This document shows positions 11,501 to 22,500 of a stretch of 64,000 bases of DNA, piece by piece. The notes below the pieces were generated by a model. It was given only the letters and a program-made list of their open reading frames with translations, did no database searches and was not told the DNA's origin. Origin of the DNA: Antedon bifida (taxonomy: Eukaryota > Echinodermata > Crinoidea > Comatulida > Antedonidae). Location: NCBI GenBank assembly GCA_963402885.1, contig OY727100.1, forward strand, positions 21,795,665-21,859,664, written 5' to 3'. Made by a program: the position numbers and the translations under genes. Every line of letters starts with the position of its first letter. Positions within the stretch are counted from its first letter, which is position 1.

Positions 11501-14500
11501 AGCTACTGGTGTTTTTAGTCGCGTGCAACAGCTCACTATGTCGGTCGGTCAGTAAACACTAACTTAAGCACGCGACTGCAGCCATCTATATGGTCTTGTT
11601 TAAATGAATGAATTTTGGATTGCTGGTATGAAGAAATTAGCTACTGTCCCAGCTGACTAAATGGGCTTACTTTCGAGGTCTTTATGGACTTCTTTTCGCA
11701 TGAAGTTCTCAAACAGGAGTAGCGATACTGGGTTCAGTAACCCTCGTCTAAAGCTAACAACACTACTGATGAATATTCTCCATAATGATTTCTAAAGGTA
11801 AAAAAAGCATAAATTATAATATTCGGCAAATAACGGAAGAACGTACACGCACACACACACGAACGAAGACGCATGGCGGATTGCAATAAAGGTCTTAAGA
11901 CCTACATTTATAATTACAATCCGCCCCAGGACCTCCAAAGTCAAGATGCTTTGACAGAATAAAACTTTGATTGGACAATTCAACCGCCACATAGACTATA
12001 TCAACTAACTGAAGACCGACCTATTTGGCGACCCAGCCTTGCAGTCACTACTGTCGGACGGAATCGAATAAATGAATGAAAGTTATTGTTCTTAAACTCT
12101 GTCTACACTGTCAGACTAGTTTGACCAAAAAAAGTGTGATGTTATGGTGGTGATATGGCCAAATATGGTAGTGATATAACATCATCATGTTCATATATGG
12201 GCACATCACATTTTTATTGTCGCTCGGTTCATTCTTTTAATATTGTTATCTTGTGCTTTTTTTCTGTTATGTTTGTCTTTGTATTTTTTGAGTGAACCCG
12301 AATAAAACTGAACTGAACTGAACTGAACATAAAGTGTAATATTGTTAGACAGCGTTACCCTTTTCTTTTGTCGTCCTGTCCTGCTAATTCGAGTTGAGAG
12401 CGAAGACTCAGTCAATACCATTTCCGGCTCTTCTTCTGGAAATGAGTCTCTGTACAATTCAAACCTTTGAAACACATTCACAACACAACAGATATAAATC
12501 ATAAGAAACATTAAAAGTATTGATTGCTTTAAAACAAATGTTAAAATCATGTTATTGTCTTACCAATTATCTTCGATACTTATAGCAACACAAGCCTGGG
12601 CTGACATGATCATCTGTGGTGTCACTTTTTCCAAATATGGAATATCTTCAATTATTTCAGCGCTACATTGCAAAGCCGAACCTACAGTAGAAACACATTT
12701 TAAAACATATATTTTGATCGGGCGTTTATTCGAAATACTACACCGTTTACGTACGAATTTGATAGAAGATTTCTTTACCGTTTCCAGTGGATTTGTTGAA
12801 GAACTTTTTGACAATATGGTTGGTCTTCATTTGTCGTGATTTGGCGTCTTTGCAAATACTCTTCATGTTCTCCACTGCTTGCCAAAAGAGAAGTGGCAAG
12901 TCGCTCTTCTCACTTGCCAAGAATCGTTTGAAGAACTGAAGTTGAGAGCTGTCTCTGAGTATCTCACTGAATGATCTGAAATTGGCACCAGTACATACTT
13001 AAAGTTAAGAGATGAGATAACATGGAGACATAGTGGATTTGAAAAGAAGAAAGAGGATCGATGAACTGAAGTTGAGAGCTGTCTCTGAGTATCTCACTGA
13101 ATGATCTGAAATTGGCACCAGTACATACTTAAAGTTAAGAGATGAGATAACATGGAGACATAGTGGATTTGAAAAGAAGAAAGAGGATCGATGAACTGAA
13201 GTTGAGAGCTATCTGTGAGTGTCTCACTGAAAGATCTGAAATTGGTATCACATCACATCTTACGAGAGATAACAAAAAGAAGAAGTATACTGTAGTTGGA
13301 GTGATAGAGGACTGAAGAGAATTCATTCTTACTTGGGTTGTAACGGACGATAGAGAATCCCACCGTTTTTTTTCCTAATAGTTTTTAGAGTTGAGAAGCT
13401 TCCTATCAACGAATCTCTTGATTCTGGCGTTGCTCCTATCGGCTTTAAAATTCGTCGAATCTCCACTACCGGTGCTTTTGTTTCTTCAGCTTTCGGTTCG
13501 ATCGTTTCTGGTTCCTCAATATATTTCACTTCCTCTTTGCCTAATATAAAAGTAATTTCTTATTGTTAGCAATCCAAAACTAAATGTCTTTTTTCATAAT
13601 GGTTTTAATTGGAGAGATTATTGAAGAGTGTACTAACATTTACGAATAACTTTAATCTTTGTCGGTTCCAAACTTCCTTCATCGCCGCTGTCACTATCTG
13701 GATCTGACAAGTCGGCCATGCTGTCTTCGTTTTCTAAACAAAAAAAATCATACTTGTAGTTATTCTAAAGAATATAACCATCGGTGTTTTTCGATTCCAT
13801 TTGTGTAGTACCAGTTAATTGAACATGGCTTTAAGACATCAACAAGAACAAATACAACCAAGAAAGATGTTAAATGTATTTAAAAATGTATAAAATATAA
13901 ACATGTAATTAGTTGTGAACCAGAACAAAACTTACTTGTGTAAGCCGACAAGCTCTTAGCATGCTCAAAGGCATTGATAATTCTGCGCGGAACAAAAGCT
14001 TTTGACAGACCATAATCATCAGTCTTGGAGGTCGTTGCATCACCAGACTTGTCGTCGGTAAGTTCGTCCTTTTTAGGTGGCTGCTGATGGTTAGTCAAGC
14101 TGGATGGCAGAGCTGACGCTGCTTGTTGATCACTTCTTCTCTTCATCCAGGTTCTGGCAGCTTTCTTCCTTGTCTATAAATAGAAACAAGAGGTTTTAGA
14201 TTGATCTGATTGACAAGATTTTGGAAATTGAATAGGCCTAATGTAAGCCTATTAGTTATATTCACTAATCGTACCGTTCGATTGAGAAATTCTTCTCCAT
14301 CGTACTTCTTGAACAGTTGCAACACCTCTCTCAGCTTTTCACAAACCAGGCCTTGTACATACCGAACACATTCGTCTGTGACATAGCTATCCAGTGTCAG
14401 GTATTCCGCCAATTTTTGCATCAGGTGATTTCCAAGCTGAATACACTGGCTACTAGAGCTGGTAAGATACACCGTTTTGATATGCATTGCAGCAATGTAC

Positions 14501-17500
14501 TTTACTCTGTGACCACTGGTGTCAAAATGATAGATGGATGTGTTTAGGTAATCTTCTGATTTCTGCCAGAATTTCAAGTATTTGATGTTTTGTTGCTGTC
14601 CATTGCAACGTAAGAAAGTTTCAAACGGACCTCCTGCAAGTCTGTCCGAAACAATTGTGTCAAACACGCTAACAATCTCATTTTCATTGACAACAGATCT
14701 GAAGTTCCAATCGACGTAATAAGGTTCCGTTAGAGAAACTTCGTGAAAGGCGTTGAACTGAGACTGGTTTTTCTGATTAGGTAAAGAGGAAACTATTGGA
14801 TCGCATTCTGATTGGTTGTTTTTTGGTTTTTGTTCAGTCTTGACTATTGTTTTTCTCGGCTTCTTATTAATCTCTGGTAACTTATGCTTGTCTTCCTTCC
14901 CCTCAACCTTCCCCTCAACTTTCCCCTCAACCTTCCCCTCAACCTTCCCCATCGCTTTATTGGCCATCTTCTGCAAACGTGCCAAGTTCGCTTTGGTCAA
15001 TGGTCTCATTACACCATTTTTTCCAGGAGTCTTTCTTCTTCCTCCCCCCATCTTTATGTAATGTGCTTTTAATAAATCTTTGTATATTTCTTTTGTGGCA
15101 TGTAAAGTGTCTGTTTTATTTTTATTATTTGAACCGTTTTCTTTTACTTTCTGACGTGCTTGAAGTTGTGGTAAACCAAGTTTTGGTGCATCTTCAAGAG
15201 AGGGATCGCCAAACGGTTTATTTTTACCTTTCTCCTCTGCTTTGGGTTTAGAAGTAGTCTCTTCAGCAGCGATAGATTCGTTTGTAAGTGATTGCATTAG
15301 CATTGATAAATCACTGAATTTGATGTCTTTTTCTGGTGTATGTTTCTTTTTCTTTGGTGGCACAGGAGTTTTTGTTTCTCTAACGTCTTGTTTTTCAGTT
15401 GATAAAGTGGAAATTCTTCGTAATGATGCATGATCATCATCCGTGGACTCTTGTTTTTTATCGTCATCAGATTCGATGACTTGTTGTATAATTTCGTCTG
15501 TTTTATCAGGTGTTTCTTTAGTTTTGTGAGTTACTGCTTCTTTGCTATTTAGCTTTTTTAAATTGTCTACTGTTTCCACTGGAAAAACAAAGAAGCAAAT
15601 CTCAGTTAAAGAAACTGAAAATAGAACAAAGTCATTGCTTACGAAGTTTTACATTTTTAACTTGCCTTCATTTTGAGGAACGATTGGTTGTTGTTCTTTT
15701 GGTGTGTGTACTGGTTCAGTGCCCAAGTTGTCAGCAGATTCTGATGGTGAAGTAGTCGGTTCTGTCTCAGGCAATCCATCACGTGGGTTCCATTCATTCT
15801 CGTCATACTGGTCTTTATTAGCTGCTGTATCTTCTAATTTCAACATGGCTGCCAGTTCGGTACTGATACTGGACGATGTGAACATTGACAGCACGTTGAT
15901 ATGCGTCTGGCCTTCAACCCTAATGTTATCTGACGCTTCCTGTTTTTTGGTACCGTCGTCGGTTTCGGTAAGTTCAGACAAACTTCGAACGTGAATCATA
16001 CAACAACCAGGTTGATACACAATGTCTCTTTGAACTATTGAAGAGAAAAGATGATATTATACTGTTTAGGTAGATTGCACTCTGGGTTTAGTATGAGTAA
16101 AACTGTTATGCTTGGTTACCGCTAGGACGCAAAGTGATTTGACCAATCACAAGCGATGGATTATTCGAACTGTCGATTTTCATTGGTCAACTTGCTTGTC
16201 ATATCATCTCGTCCTTGCTTTGCGTTTGCATGCTTACGTCATCTTTTGTGTATATAGTACTGACGATTTGAACTTTGACATCTTTAACCTCTTACTTACT
16301 TTCTCTATTTTTCATCGACGTTGTCTTACAGCTGATCAGAAATCGTGGAACCCAGTAATTTTTTAAAGATTTCAGGATGAATCCTTGGACGATTGTTAAA
16401 GTGTTTATAGCATCATTAACAAAGGAATCTGTCGTCGTCTTTTCAGAATCTACAGATAATAGGCCTATGCCACGTTTGCTACTCATGAACTCTGAAATGT
16501 TAATACGAAATAGTTTATCAAAAAGTAGCATTGATACAGAGACAATTAATGATGACAATTGATAATAAATAATGATATTCATATCGAAATGATGGTCGAA
16601 GATGATGAATATTATATCAATACCTGAACAGGGCTTCCATTCGTCCCACAGTTCCATAACTCCTCCGTTTTTGTAATACTTTGCCGAGATTTTACTAAAC
16701 AGTTCCCGACTCAGTTCTTTTTCATCTTTCGTCGCTTTTCGGAATCGTTCGGCATCTATCCAGAACTCGTACCCTCGTTCTCCTGCGGTGCCAACCAAAA
16801 ACGCCCGAAAGCGTCGCATTCCGGATGCTTTGCTTAAGCATTTGCTAAGAAGCCTTCGATCTAATGTCTTGTCTTCCACTCCTATTTACCGTATTTTTTT
16901 ATATTGAGAATGAGATAGAAATTATAGTATGCTATTAATAAAGGTTTAGCCTCTAACCCCTATTCCTTCAATCACGCCTATGCTCATCTTAAGCTCTGTC
17001 TACACTATTTTGACAAGTGTGATGTGCCCAAATATGGTAATGATATGCCCAAATATGGTAGTGATATGACATTATCATGTCCATATATAAGCACATCACA
17101 TTTTGTTTAACATAAAATGTGATAGTGTAGACAGATCTTTATACTAATAGTTTGTTGTAGCTTTGTTATACGTGATTACTTACCGTATGCAGTAGTAACT
17201 GCATGAGTTGGTTGGTGTAAATGTGTCTTTAGTAGATGCTTACACAAAATGTAATGTAGGTAGAGGTCTGTCTTAAAGAATAGCGGAGCACGATGCGTTC
17301 TCACCCATCTCATTAACTTCACTCGATCTAAACGCTTTCAAGACATGAATTAAAGATCATCTAAATGATATTTAGGAATAACTTATAGTAGGTAATAGTA
17401 TAGGCCTACATTAGGCCTATAGGTTCATCTTTTAATTTTAAGAATGTATTCATTGTTATAACTCGTGATACCAAATCATGGAAGCCAAACATTGTTGCAT

Positions 17501-18063
17501 TAATAATAATTGAATAGTTGAATTGAATGTATAAAAAAACTGCATATTTTGTTTAAATATAAATTATAACTTACGTGTTCAGTGCGTTTTAAAGGAGGGT
17601 CAAGCTCAAATACATGCTCCGAGAAACGATATAACAACCGTTGAGCAAAAATCTTTTTAAAAATAAAAGATAAAATGATTGTAAATTTTATATAGGCCTA
17701 GGCCTCCTAAAAGGTAAAGCTACTGTTTCTGTGCTGTGCTGAAACGACGAATTATACGGGCCTATAAATAATAATATGAATATTGATATTAAATTTCAAA
17801 CATTTATTAGATTTTACCGGTAATGATAGAAATATATTGAAATAGTCGACGAACGTGCGGTCACAAAGAAGTCGAGCTAATTCCGTCTCGGTAGGAATTA
17901 GACCTGAAAGATTGAAAATAAAAAAGAATATTATTTTTTATTTTATGATCACCTCACACCACTAGCATATAGCCTAGATGTTTAGGTACGAGCTGCCGTT
18001 AAGTAACTAACATAGAAAACTGATCTCACCTTTTGGTTCCAAATCATTTATATCAAAATCCAT
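8522..18063 (-). CDS. RGS22: RGS22-like protein, copy A (20 exons, 1445 aa)
   Basis: Multi-RGS-domain protein related to RGS22, a cytosolic G-alpha-binding protein of testis and ciliated tissue in vertebrates. Exons in order: 18063-18030, 17903-17818, 17652-17575, 17334-17184, 16881-16624, 16491-16300, 16034-15666, 15578-14275, 14173-13936, 13733-13638, 13540-13333, 12975-12779, 12681-12564, 12464-12359, 11791-11671, 11282-11180, 10402-10264, 9910-9786, 9165-9023, 8793-8522. They sum to 4338 nt. The N-terminus has FVDYFNIFLSLP, typical of RGS22. RGS-like folds begin near residues 125 (RRFRAFLVGTAGERG), 690 (GGPFETFLRCNG), 1005 (FKRFLASEKSDLPLLFWQAV) and 1150 (FENFMRKEVHKDLE). A Lys/Glu-rich, probably disordered linker fills exon 8. 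Intron 7 has a GC donor. No break seen. Transcription start unknown; the start codon matches copy B. Confidence 0.92.
9634..9736. mobile_element. Inverted-repeat element family D
   Basis: Begins GTTCCCACTAGAAACGTAAC, then GACCAATGACAAGC and an inverted TTGTGATTGGTCATTGCG. Same family as 10500, 16106 and 18632. Intronic, non-coding. Confidence 0.65.
10118..10242. mobile_element. MITE family A copy, reverse orientation
   Basis: CTCTGCCTACATTATCAAAC to GTTTGATAGTGTAGACAGAG with the core on the minus strand (CACTACCATATTTGGGCACA). In the RGS22A intron after exon 17. Confidence 0.88.
10500..10762. mobile_element. Inverted-repeat element family D, longest copy
   Basis: Outer ends GGTTCTTAC..., CCAGTGGGAACCAAGC; interior with GGCCAATGAC and GTGATTGGTTAAATCGC as inverted CCAAT motifs and ACGTTGCGC repeats. 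Directly abuts the 67-bp array. Confidence 0.6.
10779..11180 (-). repeat. 67-bp minisatellite, six units, starting at the RGS22A exon 16 donor
   Basis: Exactly six near-identical 67-bp units (402 bp). On the coding strand the array starts at the last base of exon 16, so the real donor AAG|GTAGGCTAC is its first element. Each later unit again carries CAAG|GTAGGCTAC, a donor-like site. Copy B has no array at this position. Confidence 0.92.
12093..12359. mobile_element. MITE family A copy reaching the RGS22A exon 14 donor, with a nested insertion
   Basis: The left end reads CTCTGTCTACACTGTCAGAC; the right end GTTAGACAGCGTTACCC runs into the exon 14 donor. The donor GTAACG therefore lies in MITE-derived sequence. 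The element is split by an insert at 12222-12328. Confidence 0.75.
12222..12328 (+). mobile_element. Truncated non-LTR retrotransposon 3' end (LINE-like), nested in a MITE
   Basis: A 107-bp insert ends with AATAAA and four CTGAA repeats, a tail style of L2/CR1-like LINEs. No coding sequence remains. Family assignment is inferred from the tail alone. Confidence 0.5.
12933..13262 (-). repeat. 130-bp tandem repeat over the RGS22A exon 12 acceptor
   Basis: About two and a half units of 130 bp. Each includes intron sequence, a CTGAAAT-type acceptor and the first about 40 bases of exon 12. The frame-consistent acceptor is at 12976; upstream decoys lie near 13106 and 13236. Copy B has a two-unit version, so the repeat predates the gene duplication. 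Confidence 0.88.
14893..14954 (-). repeat. 12-bp coding minisatellite in RGS22A exon 8
   Basis: Five in-frame 12-bp units encode repeated KVEG. The matching place in copy B is a short unrelated acidic stretch, so the expansion is specific to copy A. Confidence 0.85.
16106..16246. mobile_element. Inverted-repeat element family D
   Basis: Has CTTGGTTACCGCTAGGACGC, TTGACCAATCACAAGCGATG and the inverted TTTCATTGGTCAACTTGCTT. Intronic in RGS22A. Confidence 0.65.
16990..17141. mobile_element. MITE family A copy
   Basis: TTAAGCTCTGTCTACACTA to ATAGTGTAGACAGATC with a duplicated core (GCCCAAATATGGTARTGATAT twice). In RGS22A intron 4. Confidence 0.9.
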
Positions 18064-18250
18064 TTTAAATTAATTTATCCTTTCGTATATTGTTTTACTC
18101 GTTAACTCTCCCAGCTAGCCATCGCCGACATCGTATATTAAAACGTGTACGGTTGTTCTGTGCATTTGTTGTTGTCATGTCTTCTTCCCCCGTGCCAGTT
18201 ACTACAGCGACAAATGCGTATTTCGGAGAAATGTAAGGTTGCGCAACCCG
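18064..18250 (-). promoter_or_regulatory. RGS22A upstream region, degenerate X-box
   Basis: About 160 bp aligns with the sequence upstream of copy B (shared GCCATCGCCGAC and ACAGCGACA..TGCGTAT). GTTACTACAGCGAC (18198-18211) differs from the RFX X-box at two positions, and the perfect X-box of copy B is missing here. Promoter role inferred. Confidence 0.55.
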
Positions 18251-18631
18251 ACGCGTTGTTCGCACGGTACGCACTATATTATTTTTTTGTCATTTAATGG
18301 CGCTCTTTAACATCTCGCTAAAATAAAAGAATGGTGGTGTACACAGACAAAATGACGTCATTCAAGACGCATAAAGGTGTGGTGGTAGTAGGTATGCAGA
18401 TGTGACATACTCATAATACGTAAAACTGCTGGACAAATAAGTCAACTAAAATTAAGGTAATTCTCAGCAGTTATAATACTAGTATTTATTTAGTCACCAT
18501 TGGCCGGTCGCTCGCTCAAATTTTAGCACGCGACTGCAGCTATGTATGGCCTTGTTAAAATACAGATAAGAAACACGTAGGCTGTACGACGTGTTATTTT
18601 AATAAATGCATATCCAGGCACCATCCATTCA

Positions 18632-18802
18632 CGTTCCTATACCGTATAAAGGCTTAAGCGTGTGAATTGACCAATCACAAGCGATGGCTTATTCGCTTGT
18701 GATTGCTAACTGTCTATAACTTCGCTTGTCGCTTGTCATTGGTTAAAACGCTTGCGTTGCGTTTACGTCCTTGCGTTACGTTCTAGTGGGAACCAAGCTT
18801 TA
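18632..18802. mobile_element. Inverted-repeat element family D
   Basis: TTGACCAATCACAAGCGATG to CTAGTGGGAACCAAGCTT, with inverted CCAAT motifs. Lies between the two RGS22 genes. Confidence 0.65.
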
Positions 18803-19015
18803 AGTCTAATTGTACATTGCACTGACGATGCCAGCCTTCGCCAATGCATTAACATTATAATAATATTTAACATTTTTAAAGAAATGCTATTCTAACCAAT
18901 TATAGCAACGTTCTTTGATGATAGTTATTGACCATCAAACGTTCTACAAACTACATTTATTTAGTAATTGAATTAAATTGTTAGTATGAGATTTTTAAAT
19001 CATTCGCATTTTTAG

Positions 19016-19112
19016 CAGTATGGCGACAACAAGCATATGATCGGTAGCGGAAGGCCCCGAGTTCCACCAAACTCAAAGAGTGACGAAGCATCTGAAATGT
19101 TATCGTTAATGG
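19016..19112 (+). pseudogene. GGCT first coding exon remnant
   Basis: CAGTATGGCG, GTAGCGGAAGGCCC and AGTGACGAAGCATCTGAAAT match the start of GGCT exon 1 (35350-35440) in order, with small deletions. No other GGCT exon is found nearby. Probably a leftover of a duplicated GGCT gene. Confidence 0.82.
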
Positions 19113-19162
19113 ATTATAATGATATTAGAATTCTGTATACTAATGTATACATTCATAAGCAA

Positions 19163-19345
19163 TATGACGTCAACTATCGCAATACGACGTCAACTATCGC
19201 ATTATGACGTCAACTATCGCAATACGACGTCAACTATCGCATTATGACGTCAACTATCGCATTATGACGTCAACTATCGCATCGAAAGTTTGACGTCATA
19301 TTGCGATTATTGACGTCAAACTTTCGCAATGTGATGTCAAAGTAC
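19163..19345. repeat. CRE-palindrome minisatellite beside RGS22 copy B
   Basis: About nine units of TGACGTCAACTATCGCAT, six with a perfect TGACGTCA and two with CGACGTCA. The last units are inverted. Ends about 155 bp from the copy B stop, matching the array at 8046-8350. Confidence 0.88.
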
Positions 19346-19501
19346 TGTTATCGTCACGAGTTTGTGTATTATTATCATATTATTCGGTAAAAAAAAGAAA
19401 CAATTTTAAACTTATGTTACTTAAGTTTAATTGATACAACAAAATCATTTCATGATGTCATAAACAAAACAATATTCTATCTTGAATTTGTTAAATTGCC
19501 T

Positions 19502-22500
19502 TTAGTTAGGCACACCAGCAGGCATAAATTGCTGTGCAAATTTTAACTGTTGTCTAATGGTATTTATAGACTGGCTAAACCTTCTATGTTGCTTAGCACT
19601 CATCCCCTGTGACGACTGCTGCATCGCGTTCAGTAGTATGTCGTTTGTACCGCCGCTGTCAAATTCACCGGATTGGTATAGTTGCCGCATCATGTTGCGG
19701 TAACGATCGTGGTTTACGGCGGACTTTGGTTTAGGTGGTAGAATTAGTTCCAGACCCTGTTGTAGGTTGAACGTTATCTTCGGTGGGTCGTCCGCTATGA
19801 AGTAAAAAAAAAATCAACAAGTTTATACCAAGTCTTATGCAATATATGTTGTTTAAAGGTTTACATGGCCAATAAACGGTGTCGAAAAACTGGCAGAGTT
19901 CAATGACATATTTGTTTCCGGTAATTTTGACAAAGACAATTCTAAAGCTCCATCTTCTTCTTCTTCGTATTTTTTGGAGCCAACTTCAGATGTGAAGACT
20001 CTGCTCCTGCGTATCTATGCGCTGTGGACTTGGATGTTACCTTTTCAACAACAACATTCTTCTCCCCTAAGGGTCACATCGTGTCATCGGCAGCCAACTA
20101 CGGCGCCATCTACACTATAAAACTAGTTTGACAAAATAAAAGTGTGATGTTCCCAAATAGGGTGGTGATATGACATCATCGTGTCCATATGGGCACATGA
20201 CATTTTTTTTGTCACATAAAGTTTGATAATGTAGACAGGGCTTAAGTTGCATAGAGTTTGTGTGGAGTTTTTGTTTGCATTCGATGACTGAATTATTGGG
20301 TTTTATTTCATGCTCACCAGATGTTCCAGTAACGTGTTTTAATTTGTATTGACCATTCTTATACTTTAATGGTGATTTCTTGCTGCGTTTCTTGGTCTTG
20401 GGCTTAGTCAATGTTGCAGACTCTGCCGATACCGCTGCTTCCATTCGAGAAGCTGGAGGTGCCGGCGCAATCCTTTCTCTGCAAAACCTGACAAAATAAA
20501 ACATACAATATTATACAAATATTAAACCAACAAATTGGTCGCTCGTGCTCTGTACTAATTTCATTCTTTTCTCAGTTTAAAAACTAAAGACGCTTAAGCA
20601 ATCATAATAATTCTTACTTCTTCCAGCAATAGAGTACAACAGCGAATATTGATACTGTGGCGTCGTGGAACAATCCCCTTTCTATCAGTCCATTATTTGC
20701 TGTATCCAGAATCTGATCTGCTAATTCTTGCGATATGTTAATCTGAAATTTAGTCGTGAGTACCCATGTTAACAAACTTATTCGAAGTGTCAAATGTAAC
20801 GTACAAACATTATCACTGACATCGTGTATCTCAATGACTTGCGCTTGTCAGTTAGGATATATCTAGTGACTGTTGCAGATTTGGGCGTACCATACTAACC
20901 TGTAGCTTAGGGGGTACATGTGAATCAATGTAACAGCTGATAATGGCTCGTGCCTTCAGTTGGACAAACTCTTCGTCGTCTATTGTGTAGGTTCCTTGTG
21001 AAGCTGCTCTGGCGGCGTCATCAGTTAACTGTTTGTACCTTTGTCAAAAATGATATAAGACAATAGATAATAGTTTTCATTAATATAAACTATCTTGGTA
21101 GTAGTGTGATGGCGCTAGTTACAATCCGTTATACGTGATTAATTCATTAGATGACGTAATGCATAAATGACATAAACACGGGGCAAGATTGGTACTCGCG
21201 GTTCAATGTAGCTTTACTTGTCATCATCGTATCGATATATTGTGTAGCCTACCTTTCTACCTCTGCCCAGAATCTGAGGTCGTTCTGTATTCTATCAACA
21301 ATCACTACTTTGTTGCAGATCATTCGTTTAGATTGAACACCGGTTTGTTTTTGTTCTGACAGAAACATGAAAAAAAGTGATGTTTACAGAAGTGCGATGG
21401 CACTAGTTACAATCCGTTATGGGTGATTAATTAATGAATGACGTAATGCATAAACGGGCATAAATAGGAAGAAAGAGTGTTGTAAAGTATTAACATTTTC
21501 ATTTTGGTCAAAAGCTTGTTGCAGACCTGTAACAATGTTTGTATTTTGGCGATGATTTAAACTAACTAATGGGCTTACTTTCGAGGTCTTTGTGAACTTC
21601 TTTTTGCACGAACTTCTCGAATAGGCGTAGCAATACTGGGTTCATTAATCCTCGTTTAACGCTGGCCACATTACTGATGAACATTCCCCATAATGCTTTC
21701 TGAAAATAACGAAAAGCATTACTACATTATTACGCATCGTCAGCGAAAGTCGGCGGATGATCACAGTCACGTGTCATTTACGTTCAAGTGGAAACCAAAC
21801 TTACAAACCAATATTAAGAACTTGCTAGCCATACATTATTAGTTTATTCTTACACTTTTCTGTCCTTGTTCCATTATTCGAATTGTGAGCAGAGACTCGG
21901 TCCCTGACGTCTCCGCTTCTTCTTCCGGAAATGAGTGTCTGTATAATTCAAACCTTGAAAATGTAGTCGAAGAAAAATGAAAAGTAAACAAATACAACAA
22001 GAAATCAAATCGTGATTTAAAAAAAACAAATTCAAAAATGTTTGGAGAAGCTTAAGGAGTTTATTTGCTCACCAATTATCTTCGATGCTCTTAGCGACAC
22101 AAGCCTGGGCTGACATGATCATTTGTGGTGTCACTTTGTCCAAATATGGAATATCTTCAATTATTTCAGCGCTACACTGCAAAGCCGAACCTGGAACAAT
22201 ACAATATGCAAATTAAACGTGGTTATACGCATGCGCAAAGCTTTCTTGGCTTTGATACGAATTCTTTACTAACAAGTTACATACCGTTTCCAGTGGATTT
22301 GTTGAAGTACTTTCTGACAATCTGGTTGGTCTTCATTTGTCGTGATTTGGCGTCTTTGCAAATACTCTTCATGTTCTCCACAGATTGCCAAAAGAGGATT
22401 GGCAAGTCGCTCTTCTCATGTGCTAAGAATCGTTTGAAGAACTCAAGTTGAGAGCTGTCTCTGAGTATCTCACTGAATGATCTGAAATTGGCACCAGTAG

